Source: JBDNFP01 sp041689775
GTDB lineage: Bacteria; Bacteroidota; Bacteroidia; Cytophagales; Spirosomataceae
Assembly (NCBI GenBank): GCA_041689775.1
Contig: JBDNFP010000417.1
Span: 1-21,778, forward strand
DNA: 21,778 nucleotides
Direction of reading: 5' to 3'
Part shown: piece after piece, positions 1-7,641 of the stretch
How the letters are laid out: each line of letters begins with the position of its first letter
Position numbering within the stretch: position 1 is the stretch's first letter
Made by a program: the position numbers and the translations under genes
Notes under the pieces: generated by a model
Told to the model about the DNA's origin: nothing
Databases searched by the model: none
What the model saw: the letters and a program-made list of their open reading frames with translations, nothing else

Positions 1-61
1 AAGGTGTTAACGACAAACTAAACCAATGTTTTTATTCCTGCTCGCCCAAAAAGCCTGAATA

Positions 62-181
62 CTAGGGGTTTTGAGTTTCCACTCGCGCGTTATAGAGTAG
101 ATACTGACGGGCGGCCGGGTGGAGGCTAACGAAGGTGTTGCAGGTTTCTGCGAATAGTTCTTGGGCGTTGATGAGTATTGG
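62..181 (-). pseudogene. possible degraded coding remnant
   Basis: A stretch open for 40 codons on the minus strand runs from just after a TAA (182-184) to a TAG (62-64). It has no ATG. Its composition is protein-like (it includes ELFAETCNTFVSLHPAAR), more so than the overlapping frame at 7-198, which would need a GTG start and reads as low-quality sequence. I do not recognise the family. It could be the tail of a decayed gene, or chance. No other gene is visible in the first 304 bases apart from the hairpin at 226-283. Confidence 0.15.
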
Positions 182-220
182 TTATGGTGTGGTATCACCT
201 ATTTTTTTACCAAAACACGT

Positions 221-283
221 AAAAAAATGAAACCGAAGTAACGTTCCCGGATTTTTTCTCAGGAACGTTACTTCGGTTTCATT
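221..283 (-). terminator. perfect 22-bp hairpin terminator of the serine operon
   Basis: Arms 226-247 and 262-283 are exact reverse complements (22 bp) around a 14-nt loop. Read on the minus strand, the hairpin lies 21 bp past the serC-like stop codon and runs straight into a run of Ts (complement of the A run at 221-227), which is the layout of a Rho-independent terminator. The stem is unusually long for one. The plus-strand side lacks a comparable T run. Confidence 0.85.
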
Positions 284-304
284 AACCAGTACCAGGCACT
301 GTTG

Positions 305-1387
305 TCAGGCTATTTTCAGAGCGGCAATCAACTTCTCGGTAAGCTCTACCGAAGTGGCCGGGAAATTGGCAATCCTTACCTGAGAATTTTTATAAGTACC
401 GTAGCCACTACCAATTACCATTCCTTTCGCTTTCAGAATAGTGATCATCTCCGAAGACTCCGCCGCCAAGGTGTTGGCTACGATCACCGTTTGCGATTGA
501 TGGCGGGGCTCTTTCACAAAGGCTTCAAAGCGGCTGTGTTGGTTTATCATCGAATACAGCAGTCCTGCTTTGTACTTGGTTTCTTTTCGTATGTTTTCTA
601 CCCCGATCCGGTTGAAGTCTTCGGCTATTTTTCCTAACAGGTAGATGCCCATCACGTTAGGGGTAGCGGGTGTTTCATTTTTACTCGCGTTTTTCCAAAG
701 GGTTGGAATATCGTGGTGGCCACCAATGGTCAGCGTTTCTTTTTTGGCCAAGGCCTCTGCCTTTGCCAGACAAGCCTCATTGACGATCCATACGCCAAGA
801 CCAGCGGGTAGACCAAAAGCCTTCTGCACGGAGAAGAACGCTGTATCTACCAGACGGTAATCCAGCGCCGGGTAGGGCGCGGAGGATACCATATCCACGG
901 CTAGCAGCTTAGTGGGGTTAGCTTGTTTAAGCTTATGGATGTCTGCGACGGACATTTGCACGCCGGCGCTCGTTTCGTTGTGCGTCACGCACATCACTTC
1001 GGCGTAGTCGGGCACGGTGATTTTGGCAAAATCAAACCCTTCGCCCATGGGTTTTTCGAAGCTGTGCGCAAACTTCCGTAGTGATTGGGCGTACTCGAAG
1101 AATTTCTTAGAAAAGGAACCATTGACCAAATGAAAACTTTCGTGCTCTACGCAGTTCAGAATGATTCTTTCCCAGGCTTCGGAAGCCGAGCCCAGAAAAA
1201 ATACCTGATGGGTGTCCGGGATCGACAACAGCGTACGCAGCTGATCAACCGTAAATTTGTGCAGGTCACGGTACTGTTGGCTGCGGTGCGAAATTGAGCC
1301 CAACTGCTGATCCACAAACGTTTTCAGGTGCTTTTCAAATGTTGGATACAACGCGGCCGGACCGGGCGTAAAATAAGTAAGATGCAT
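305..1387 (-). CDS. serC: phosphoserine aminotransferase-like class V aminotransferase
   Basis: This is a PLP-dependent class V aminotransferase of 360 aa, the usual SerC length. SerC converts 3-phosphohydroxypyruvate and glutamate to phosphoserine and 2-oxoglutarate in the cytosol. Visible motifs are the N-terminal TPGPAALYP (residues 7-15), ISHRS (32-36) and GSASEAWE (66-73) for cofactor phosphate contacts, THNETSAG (135-142), Asp165 in AVDMVSSAP, and the presumed Schiff-base Lys189 in SVQKAFGLPAG. The C-terminal QVRIANFP fits the small domain. The ATG start at 1387 places TPGP close to the N-terminus, as in the family. The gene lies 89 bp downstream of the serB/serA fusion on the same strand, which supplies the other two steps and strongly supports SerC over other class V enzymes. 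A long hairpin (1411-1473) sits in that gap. Confidence 0.85.
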   Translation of the reverse strand: MHLTYFTPGPAALYPTFEKHLKTFVDQQLGSISHRSQQYRDLHKFTVDQLRTLLSIPDTHQVFFLGSASEAWERIILNCVEHESFHLVNGSFSKKFFEYAQSLRKFAHSFEKPMGEGFDFAKITVPDYAEVMCVTHNETSAGVQMSVADIHKLKQANPTKLLAVDMVSSAPYPALDYRLVDTAFFSVQKAFGLPAGLGVWIVNEACLAKAEALAKKETLTIGGHHDIPTLWKNASKNETPATPNVMGIYLLGKIAEDFNRIGVENIRKETKYKAGLLYSMINQHSRFEAFVKEPRHQSQTVIVANTLAAESSEMITILKAKGMVIGSGYGTYKNSQVRIANFPATSVELTEKLIAALKIA

Positions 1388-1410
1388 AGTATTAGGTAAG
1401 GGGGTAATGG

Positions 1411-1473
1411 AAAAAGGGAGGAAGGATCGAAAGGAAAATAATACGCTGTCCTTTCGATTCTTCCTCTTTTTTT
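1411..1473 (-). terminator. long intercistronic hairpin between serBA and serC
   Basis: Arms 1411-1435 and 1449-1473 pair over 25 positions around a 13-nt loop. Three positions are G:T in plus-strand RNA (A:C mismatches in minus-strand RNA). The hairpin begins 3 nt after the serBA stop codon. Each end finishes in a run of Ts on its own strand (five on the minus strand, seven on the plus strand). It looks like a partial terminator, attenuator or 3'-end stabiliser inside an otherwise simple two-gene operon. Confidence 0.6.
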
Positions 1474-1476
1474 CTT

Positions 1477-3381
1477 CTAGTATAACATTCGGAAACGGAT
1501 CGTTCCCTCGATGTCTTTGAGTTCCTGAATAAATTCTTCGGAGTAGTTCTTAGAAATATCCACGATCACATAGCCGATAGTTTCGTTAGTTTTGAGGTAC
1601 TGCCCGGCGATATTAATGTGGTGCTTGGCAAAAATACTGTTCAGCTTGGCAAGTATACCCGGTACATTGGCGTGGATGTGTAACAATCGGTGCGAGTTAC
1701 CGAGCTTTGGGAGCTGTACCTCGGGGAAGTTGACGCTTCCGTAAGAACTACCATTATTCATGTATTCAAGCAGTTTGCTCGGGACAAAATAGCCGATATT
1801 TTCCTGGGCTTCTTCGGTACTACCGCCAATGTGCGGCGACAGGATAACATTGTCCAAGCCACGCAGCTCACTTTCGAATGCCTCATCGTTGGTTTTAGGC
1901 TCTTTGGGGAATACGTCCACCGCCGCACCCGCTACCTTACCACTCTTGATGGCAGCGGCCAACGCCTCGATATCAACGACGTGGCCACGGGCCAGGTTCA
2001 TGAAAATAACGCCATCTTTCATTTGGTCAAACTGAGCCTTACCAATGATGTTGGTGTTTTCCTTCCGTCCGTCTACGTGTAAGCTTACTACGTCTGATAT
2101 TCTCAATAGCTCTTCCATAGAGCGCACTTTGCGGGCGTTACCGATGGTGAGTTTTTCTACTACATCGTAGAAATACACTTCCATACCGAGGGCTTCGGCT
2201 ACCACGGAAAGTTGGGTGCCAATGCTACCATAACCCACGAGGCCGATTTTTTTTCCTCTTACCTCAAAACTGCCATTTGCTGATTTATCCCAAATACCGT
2301 TGTGCATCTGATTACTCTTCGGCACAATATTCCGGATCAGCAAGATCATTTCACCAACGGCCAGCTCTACCACCGAGCGGGTATTGCTGTAAGGAGCGTT
2401 AAACACGGCAACGCCGCGTTCCGTGGCGGTTTCGAGATCAATCTGATTGGTACCAATACAAAATGCCCCGACAGCCATCAAACGATTGGCGCTTTCGAGT
2501 ACTTTTTTGGTCAATTGGGTTTTGGAACGGATACCGATGATGGAAACATCTTTGATCCGCTCGCACAGTTCGTCTTCGTCGAGGGCACCCTTCATAAATT
2601 CCACGTTAAAGCCTTCCTCTTCAAAGGCTTGCAAAGCGGCAGGATGTACATTTTCGAGTAACAGTACCTTGATCCGGCTTTTGGGGTAGGACTGACTGCG
2701 GCTGAGTCTGTTATCGTAAAGGAATTCATCCAAAGAAGCCGACACGTGATCGGCGACCTTGACTACTTTCGGGCGGTTTACGTTTTCGGTAAACGCATAA
2801 AAGCGGTTAGCCAAGCCCGATTCCCGAAGCTCGTAGTCGGTGTAGCCGTCGCCGATAACGTACACGTCGCCGGGGAGATTCAGACTGCGGAGTAGCTTTA
2901 TTTTACCGCCATCGGTCGATAGAACGTTGTTTTCGTCGATTCCGACGATGGTACCTTCCTCGTTAAAAGTGAACTCATTGGCATATACGTGATCGGCCCG
3001 GATCCCAAGCTCCGTCACGATCGGAACGATAAATTCCTTAAAGCCGCTGGATACAATATAGATGTGATCGGCGTTTTCGGTAATGAACGATATGTTGCGC
3101 TGAAAGGAATCCGAAACTTTCGTCCTCAGAAAATCAATTAGTAAATCAATGTGCGATTGGTTGGCGGGTAATAGTTCAATGCGACGGCGTAGACCTTCGG
3201 CAAACGGCATTTCTCCGTTCATGCCCAGGTCGGTCAGGTCGCGGATTTGTTGAACAATGGTTTCGCGGTCGGCGTGTCCGGCCAAGGCAATATTAGCCAG
3301 CTCGTCAAGACCCTCTACTTTGGTGAAAGTACTGTCAAAATCAATGACAATGTACGTTTGATTGATTGTTTGCGTAAGCAT
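1477..3381 (-). CDS. serA: SerB-like HAD phosphatase / D-3-phosphoglycerate dehydrogenase fusion
   Basis: This 634-aa two-enzyme fusion would catalyse the first and last steps of serine synthesis. Residues 8-220 are a HAD phosphatase of the phosphoserine phosphatase type: nucleophile motif DFDST (14-18, Asp14 and Asp16), motif II Ser111/112 in IVSSGF, Lys160, and motif III/IV GDGYTD (177-182). After a linker (about 222-236) residues 237-555 are a D-2-hydroxyacid dehydrogenase with the NAD-binding GYGSIG (383-388) and the catalytic set Arg465 (LARG), Glu494 (PKEP) and His517 (SPHIGGSTEEAQ). Residues about 563-634 form an ACT domain, the usual site of serine feedback in SerA. A free SerA is about 410 aa, so the extra 230 residues are the phosphatase. 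Both active sites look intact. The upstream TAATTTTG box (3442-3449) suggests its promoter; serC follows. Confidence 0.92.
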   Translation of the reverse strand: MLTQTINQTYIVIDFDSTFTKVEGLDELANIALAGHADRETIVQQIRDLTDLGMNGEMPFAEGLRRRIELLPANQSHIDLLIDFLRTKVSDSFQRNISFITENADHIYIVSSGFKEFIVPIVTELGIRADHVYANEFTFNEEGTIVGIDENNVLSTDGGKIKLLRSLNLPGDVYVIGDGYTDYELRESGLANRFYAFTENVNRPKVVKVADHVSASLDEFLYDNRLSRSQSYPKSRIKVLLLENVHPAALQAFEEEGFNVEFMKGALDEDELCERIKDVSIIGIRSKTQLTKKVLESANRLMAVGAFCIGTNQIDLETATERGVAVFNAPYSNTRSVVELAVGEMILLIRNIVPKSNQMHNGIWDKSANGSFEVRGKKIGLVGYGSIGTQLSVVAEALGMEVYFYDVVEKLTIGNARKVRSMEELLRISDVVSLHVDGRKENTNIIGKAQFDQMKDGVIFMNLARGHVVDIEALAAAIKSGKVAGAAVDVFPKEPKTNDEAFESELRGLDNVILSPHIGGSTEEAQENIGYFVPSKLLEYMNNGSSYGSVNFPEVQLPKLGNSHRLLHIHANVPGILAKLNSIFAKHHINIAGQYLKTNETIGYVIVDISKNYSEEFIQELKDIEGTIRFRMLY

Positions 3382-3441
3382 GAAATACGTTGATAATGGG
3401 TATGTTACCTCATTGATTCAAATTGACTACTACTATTGATA

Positions 3442-3449
3442 CAAAATTA
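3442..3449 (-). promoter_or_regulatory. putative -7 box for serBA (TAATTTTG)
   Basis: The minus strand reads TAATTTTG, a match to the Bacteroidota -7 consensus TAnnTTTG, about 60 nt upstream of the serBA ATG. I see no clear TTG at the -33 spacing, so this is a half-supported call. The rest of the gap 3382-3558 is AT-rich with no ORF. Confidence 0.35.
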
Positions 3450-3558
3450 CAAAACCTATGCGGAATGGACTATTAAAACTGCATTTAGTCGGTTCATAAT
3501 GAGTTATATACTATTATTTAACTGTAAAGTTTAAAAATAACAGATGGGTGTACTATTT

Positions 3559-4539
3559 CTAATCGTAGTACTCTCCTTCCAGAAATTCCAAGGCTCTTTG
3601 TTCTGACCAGTACATACCATTTTTGAGCTGGGCGGGGCGAAATCCGCAATGCCCACCGGCTTCCGTGAGTTCCAGCCACACCTGCGGAAGTTGAGCAATC
3701 AGCGCCTGCGGTAGGCTCTCGGCGGGTACCAACGGATCATTAACCGAGTTGACGATCAGCGTGGGAATAGTGATAGCTTCCACAAAAAACCGGGAGCTGT
3801 TTTGGCGGTAGTAGTCGTCGGCATCGGCAAAGCCATGCAGCGCAGCGGTATATACGTGGTCAAAGTCATAAAATGTCTTGACGTGGGCGTAAGGCTCCAC
3901 ACTGATACGGTCGGGATAAAGCATCGCTTTCTGCACTACTTTTGGTTTCAGGGAAGATAAAAATCGACGTAAATACACGCGGTTCTCTGGCTTTTCAATG
4001 GCCCGGCTGCACGCCAGCAAATCCATTGGAACACTGAAAACCACCGAACGTCTTATCCGAGGATCAAGCTTTTGGCCCCTTTCGCCCAGGTATTTGAGGG
4101 TAAGATTACCGCCCAGACTAAACCCCATCATGTACAGTGCCCCGCATCCTTTTTTCAGGGCGTGCTGCACCACCAGGTCGAGATCATCGGTGGCTCCGCT
4201 GTGGTAAAACCGTAATTGGCGATTCATTTCACCGCCGCAGCTCCGGTAATTCCAGGCCAGGCAGTCGTACCCATCGCGGGTGAGCGCCCGCACCATGCCG
4301 AGAATGTATTGCCGCGAGCTGTCTCCTTCGAGCCCGTGTGATAGTATAACCAGTCCTTTGGAGGGTTGCTTTGACTTGGCCCAATCGAGATTCAAAAAAT
4401 CGTCGTCGTTGGTTTCAATACGCTCGCGGGTATAGGCTACATCGTTGATTTTACGAAAAAGAGAGGGGTAAATACTTTGAAAATGACCGTTGGGAAGCCA
4501 AAAAGGTGCTTCATGGTCACGAATTTGCAACAGAGGCAT
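3559..4539 (-). CDS. YheT-type alpha/beta hydrolase
   Basis: A 326-aa cytosolic alpha/beta-hydrolase of the YheT/UPF0017 group, whose members are carboxylesterase-like with poorly known substrates. The N-terminal PFWLPNGHFQSIYPSLF (residues 12-28) is the group's signature opening. ILSHGLEGDS (65-74) forms the oxyanion-hole strand. The nucleophile elbow is GFSLGGN (Ser141), followed by Asp268 in VNDPLVP and His297 in GGHCGF, so the catalytic triad is complete. There is no signal peptide or membrane segment. It stands alone, with 177 bp to the serBA start and divergent from the lipoprotein gene; nothing nearby indicates its substrate. The ATG at 4539 gives the family's normal N-terminus. Confidence 0.85.
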   Translation of the reverse strand: MPLLQIRDHEAPFWLPNGHFQSIYPSLFRKINDVAYTRERIETNDDDFLNLDWAKSKQPSKGLVILSHGLEGDSSRQYILGMVRALTRDGYDCLAWNYRSCGGEMNRQLRFYHSGATDDLDLVVQHALKKGCGALYMMGFSLGGNLTLKYLGERGQKLDPRIRRSVVFSVPMDLLACSRAIEKPENRVYLRRFLSSLKPKVVQKAMLYPDRISVEPYAHVKTFYDFDHVYTAALHGFADADDYYRQNSSRFFVEAITIPTLIVNSVNDPLVPAESLPQALIAQLPQVWLELTEAGGHCGFRPAQLKNGMYWSEQRALEFLEGEYYD

Positions 4540-4723
4540 ACGATGATTTTATACTAATAATAACTATAAAAAGGTTGCACAGATATCAACTTCAAAGGGT
4601 AAGGTTTAGTTCAGCCCAACCCAACCGGGAGAGGTTGGTAGGAAATACCGCGAGTGAAATTAGTGAAATGAAAATTCCAACGTATTTCCGATTCGTGGGG
4701 TCTAAGGGTAAAAGGGGAAAGTA

Positions 4724-5143
4724 ATGATGAAGAAAATAGCCTTATTACTAAGCGTTTTGTGTTTGGTGGCAGGATGTACAAACCAAGAATTAACGCCAGA
4801 GCAGGAGCGTATTTTGGGTACTTGGCGGCTAACGGAATATTGCGTTAGTCCGGGTTTTGGGAGTTGTACGCCCCAGCTTGCTACCGCCACCATCAATCAA
4901 ACTCTGGAATTTCAAAAAAATGGGTCGTTGATCGAGAAAAGACCACAACCGGGGAAATTTCAAAGTCCTATTGTCAGTTCAGGGGACTATAAGATTGAGC
5001 GTAAAAACAGAATTTCCTTTCGGTTTGATAATCAGTCTGCCATCGCCGGGGACGTTGAATGGGGGTACGAGCTTACGGGAAACACCCTCGTGATAGCTCC
5101 TCAATGCTACGAGGGATGCAGCTACACCTACACACGTTTATGA
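4724..5143 (+). CDS. small lipoprotein, lipocalin-like
   Basis: A 139-aa exported lipoprotein. The N-terminus has MKK, a hydrophobic stretch and the lipobox LVAGC (lipidated Cys18), followed by TNQELTPEQE. The mature part begins LGTWRLTEYC and continues with short alternating beta-strand-like segments (TLEFQKNGSL, GDYKIERKNRISFRF, YELTGNTLVI). This is the pattern of the small lipocalin-like lipoproteins common in Bacteroidota, in which a 'GTW' start and an 'F...G' strand are typical. Four cysteines besides the lipidated one (in EYCVSPGFGSC and QCYEGC) could form two disulfides. A purine-rich site (AGGGGAAAG) lies just before the start; the adjacent ATGs at 4724 and 4727 are both possible. It converges on the DUF4174 gene with only 11 bp between stops. 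The function is unknown. Confidence 0.75.
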   Translation: MMKKIALLLSVLCLVAGCTNQELTPEQERILGTWRLTEYCVSPGFGSCTPQLATATINQTLEFQKNGSLIEKRPQPGKFQSPIVSSGDYKIERKNRISFRFDNQSAIAGDVEWGYELTGNTLVIAPQCYEGCSYTYTRL

Positions 5144-5154
5144 ATAGATGTTTT

Positions 5155-5571
5155 TCACTTGTTCTTGATTTCTGACCGCCGCATGGGCATTGCGTCAATC
5201 ATCCCAAAAAACTTTTCGGCGGTTACCGGTTCGGTACTACTATGCTTGGTTCCGCCATCTTTGCCCACTAACCATACGCCAAAGGTGGAGATATTATGGT
5301 TAAAGTGTTGTTGGATATAGTTTGTATCCTCACCGCTTAGGGTAGAGCCTACGCAGGTAACAATGACCATATCCCGGTCCTGGATTTCGGCGGTTTTATT
5401 GGCCAGGAATTGCTTTTGTTTCAGCAGTTCCTGCGCATCAGGCTTCGGCGAATACATTACCACAACCCTGTTTTTCCACCTCATGGTTTCCATTTTCTCC
5501 CAAAGCGGTGTTTCGGCCATAGTAGCCATGATAAAAGGGATTACAAGTAAGGAGCACAGTAGAGTATTCAT
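5155..5571 (-). CDS. DUF4174-family secreted protein
   Basis: A 138-aa protein with a short hydrophobic leader (residues 1-19, likely cleavage after MATMA) and a DUF4174-like body: W32KNRVVVMYSP, an 'AQELLKQKQFL' helix, RDMVIVTCVG, WLVGKDGGTKH, and a closing FFGMIDAMPMRR. The strand-helix-strand pattern and the 'GKDGG' hairpin resemble a thioredoxin-like fold, but there is no CxxC motif, so redox activity is unlikely. It would act outside the cytoplasmic membrane if the leader is real. It starts 11 bp after the GroES-like stop and is probably translated from the same mRNA. The role of DUF4174 proteins is not known to me. Confidence 0.75.
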   Translation of the reverse strand: MNTLLCSLLVIPFIMATMAETPLWEKMETMRWKNRVVVMYSPKPDAQELLKQKQFLANKTAEIQDRDMVIVTCVGSTLSGEDTNYIQQHFNHNISTFGVWLVGKDGGTKHSSTEPVTAEKFFGMIDAMPMRRSEIKNK

Positions 5572-5582
5572 CGTGGCAGTGT

Positions 5583-5963
5583 TTAATCAAATAAATTTTC
5601 GGTTCGGTCCAGCATCAGTATAGAGGTCTGTGGTACTATAACGTACTTTTGGCCGTCGTATTCCAGATCAATGGCATTTCGTTGCAAATAGATGGCGAGG
5701 TCGCCCTCTTTGGCTTGGAGTGGCATATACTTTACCTTCTCTTCGGTTTCTTTCCAGGGCTCGTCTTCCGCTGCCGAAGGAATTGGGTAGCCTGGGCCTA
5801 CCTTAATAACGTAGCCAGTTTGTACTTGTTCTTTTTCGGTGACGGTAGGAGGGAGGTATAGGCCACTATTGGTACGCTCACTGGGATTTTTTGGCTTAAT
5901 TAGCACGCGGTCGCCCACCACAATCAGACTTCTTAAACGGTTATCGGAAGTAATTTCAATCAT
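5583..5963 (-). CDS. orphan GroES-like (Cpn10 family) protein
   Basis: A 126-aa cytosolic protein with the Cpn10 framework: LIVVGDRVLIKP (residues 13-24), a SGLYLPPTVTEK segment where GroES has its GroEL-binding mobile loop, GYVIKVGPG, an EGDLAIYLQ strand and a closing YVIVPQTSILM. Classical GroES is about 95 aa; the extra length is an acidic insert after VGPG (about 59-82, PSAAEDEPWKETEEK) and a short N-terminal extension. No groEL follows it. The next gene is the DUF4174 protein 11 bp downstream. It may be a paralogue with a separate role rather than the housekeeping co-chaperonin. The start at 5963 is the only ATG before the core domain. Confidence 0.8.
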   Translation of the reverse strand: MIEITSDNRLRSLIVVGDRVLIKPKNPSERTNSGLYLPPTVTEKEQVQTGYVIKVGPGYPIPSAAEDEPWKETEEKVKYMPLQAKEGDLAIYLQRNAIDLEYDGQKYVIVPQTSILMLDRTENLFD

Positions 5964-6059
5964 GTTAGTTTGTTAGCTGTATTAGGTAGGTAGCTGTTAG
6001 GGCTTCTACCTCGGTAATTGGTCAGAAGGTAGGTATTATAAATCGATGTATTACTATAT

Positions 6060-6119
6060 AAAAAAGCTGACCGCCGACGGCTCATAGCCTAAAATTAGGC
6101 TAAAAATGCCAAATTGGCA
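6060..6119 (-). terminator. terminator and tandem small hairpins after the glycan operon
   Basis: Read on the minus strand after the MBOAT stop there are three adjacent dyads: 6119-6107 (TGCCAAATTGGCA palindrome), 6102-6085 (an 8-bp perfect arm pair around 2 nt, TTAGGCTA/TAGCCTAA), and 6084-6068 (TGA-CCG/CGG-TCA with one bulged G). The last runs into GC then six Ts (6065-6060). The final hairpin plus T run looks like a Rho-independent terminator. The other two could be part of a larger 3' structure or protein-binding palindromes. Confidence 0.45.
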
Positions 6120-6171
6120 GAATTAATGGGTAAAGTTTCATTTTCTTAAATCGGTCCACTAACCATCAATT

Positions 6172-7641
6172 TTAAAACTGAAAATAGATGAATTGGTTGG
6201 AAGTAAAAACCCCAAAAAAGTAAATGAAAACACAAATAGAGACGAAAATGGTGTAAAAACTGGCCGTGCTACGCGTTGGGATTTTTGGGTAGAAGTGCTC
6301 AATCAGGAGTAAAAATGCAATCAAAAATGCACTAAACCACATCTCTACCGAATTAAGGGGAGAGCGTAGCGGTTCGTCCCACGAGAACGTGACGATCTTT
6401 CGGAGAATATCAAAGGCTTGACCTATCGGTGCTTTGTCGTTGCGAAAAAATACCCAGGTGAGGCTCACCAAAACGAACGTAATGACCACATTGATAACGT
6501 GAATAAACCTATTCTTAGGAATCACAATACCTAGTTTTTTTAGCGCCTTGTCGCGTATCACCGCCGCGACTAGATATAGTCCGTGCAGGCTACCCCAAAT
6601 CACGTAGTTCCAGCTAGCCCCGTGCCACAGGCCACTCACCAGAAATACTGTAAATTGATTGAAATACCGTCGGAATTCTCCTTTGCGGTTGCCTCCGAGG
6701 GGAATATAGAGGTAATCCCGAAACCAGGTAGAAAGTGAAATATGCCAGCGTCCCCAGAACTCCGCTATTGAAGCAGATTCGTAGGGCATGCGGAAGTTGT
6801 CCATCAGCGTAAAGCCCATCACCCGGGCGGCTCCGATGGCTATATCAGAATAGCCAGAGAAATCGCAGTAGATCCGAAAGGTAAAGAAGAGGGTAGCTAC
6901 CAGGAGGGTAAGGCCATTGTGCTCGTAAGGATTGTCGTAGGCAAAGTCTACCATCAACGCCAGTCTATCACCGATGACCACTTTCTTGAACATTCCAAAG
7001 GCCATTTGCATGAGTCCGGCCTTTACCTGTTCAAAATCATACTTGAAGTAGGAATGAAACTGGAACAGCATATTCTGTGGCCGCTCGATCGGACCCGCCA
7101 CCAACTGCGGGTAAAACATCACATAGAGGGCATAAATCCCGAAATGATGCTCGGCTTTCTGGTTTTTGCGGTACACCTCAATGGTGTAGCTCATGGCCTG
7201 AAAGGTATGGAAAGAAAGTCCGATGGGGAGCAGTACTCTACCCGCTCCGTTGGTCATCCATTCGGCGATACGTTGGGGTACAAGGCCGTTCAGCGGCGGT
7301 ACAAGCGCCCTCACCTCAGCCAGCCCAAGAATTCCGTTGATGGAGTCACTCAGAAAGTCATAATATTTAAAGAAAGCCAGAATACCAATGTTGGATATCA
7401 GGCTGATGATGAGCAGTAATTTTCGTTTTTGTGGATCCTCCACCTTTTCAATCCAGAGCCCCGCGTAGTAATCAATGATGATGGTACCGAACAGGATCAG
7501 GATGTACACGGGCTTGAAAACCATGTAAAAATAGCAGCTTGCTGCCAGCAGAAGCATCCATCGTCCCCGCCACGATAAGCTGAAATACGCTACCGTAACG
7601 ACAATAAAAAACAGAAGGAATTGGAGAGAATTAAACAGCAT
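6172..7641 (-). CDS. MBOAT-family membrane O-acyltransferase (AlgI-like)
   Basis: A 489-aa polytopic membrane protein of the MBOAT family, AlgI/DltB-like group, which moves acyl groups across the membrane onto glycans or other envelope polymers. The family core is clear: YPQLVAGPIERP (residues 177-188), FSGYSDIAIG (261-270), a MGF...NF..PY segment, EFWGRWHISLSTWFRDYLY (294-312, His300), IPLGGNRKG, and the invariant histidine His340 in SGLWHGASW. About ten hydrophobic segments are visible. The gene overlaps the upstream GT2 gene by 11 bp and is last in the five-gene operon, so its acceptor is probably the sugar laid down by those enzymes. No SGNH/AlgJ-like partner that usually completes O-acetylation is in the window. 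Its exact acyl group and acceptor are unknown. Confidence 0.88.
   Translation of the reverse strand: MLFNSLQFLLFFIVVTVAYFSLSWRGRWMLLLAASCYFYMVFKPVYILILFGTIIIDYYAGLWIEKVEDPQKRKLLLIISLISNIGILAFFKYYDFLSDSINGILGLAEVRALVPPLNGLVPQRIAEWMTNGAGRVLLPIGLSFHTFQAMSYTIEVYRKNQKAEHHFGIYALYVMFYPQLVAGPIERPQNMLFQFHSYFKYDFEQVKAGLMQMAFGMFKKVVIGDRLALMVDFAYDNPYEHNGLTLLVATLFFTFRIYCDFSGYSDIAIGAARVMGFTLMDNFRMPYESASIAEFWGRWHISLSTWFRDYLYIPLGGNRKGEFRRYFNQFTVFLVSGLWHGASWNYVIWGSLHGLYLVAAVIRDKALKKLGIVIPKNRFIHVINVVITFVLVSLTWVFFRNDKAPIGQAFDILRKIVTFSWDEPLRSPLNSVEMWFSAFLIAFLLLIEHFYPKIPTRSTASFYTIFVSICVFIYFFGVFTSNQFIYFQF

Noticed and set aside
7..198. 63-aa minus-strand frame at the left edge
   Set aside because: It needs a GTG start, reads as low-complexity Ser/Thr/Pro sequence and matches no family I know.
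4621..4638. 6-bp hairpin CCAACC/GGTTGG in the lipoprotein leader
   Set aside because: Too short and isolated to call a regulatory structure.
4506..4724. 72-aa plus-strand frame before the lipoprotein
   Set aside because: It overlaps the YheT-like start and the divergent promoter area and shows no protein-like features.
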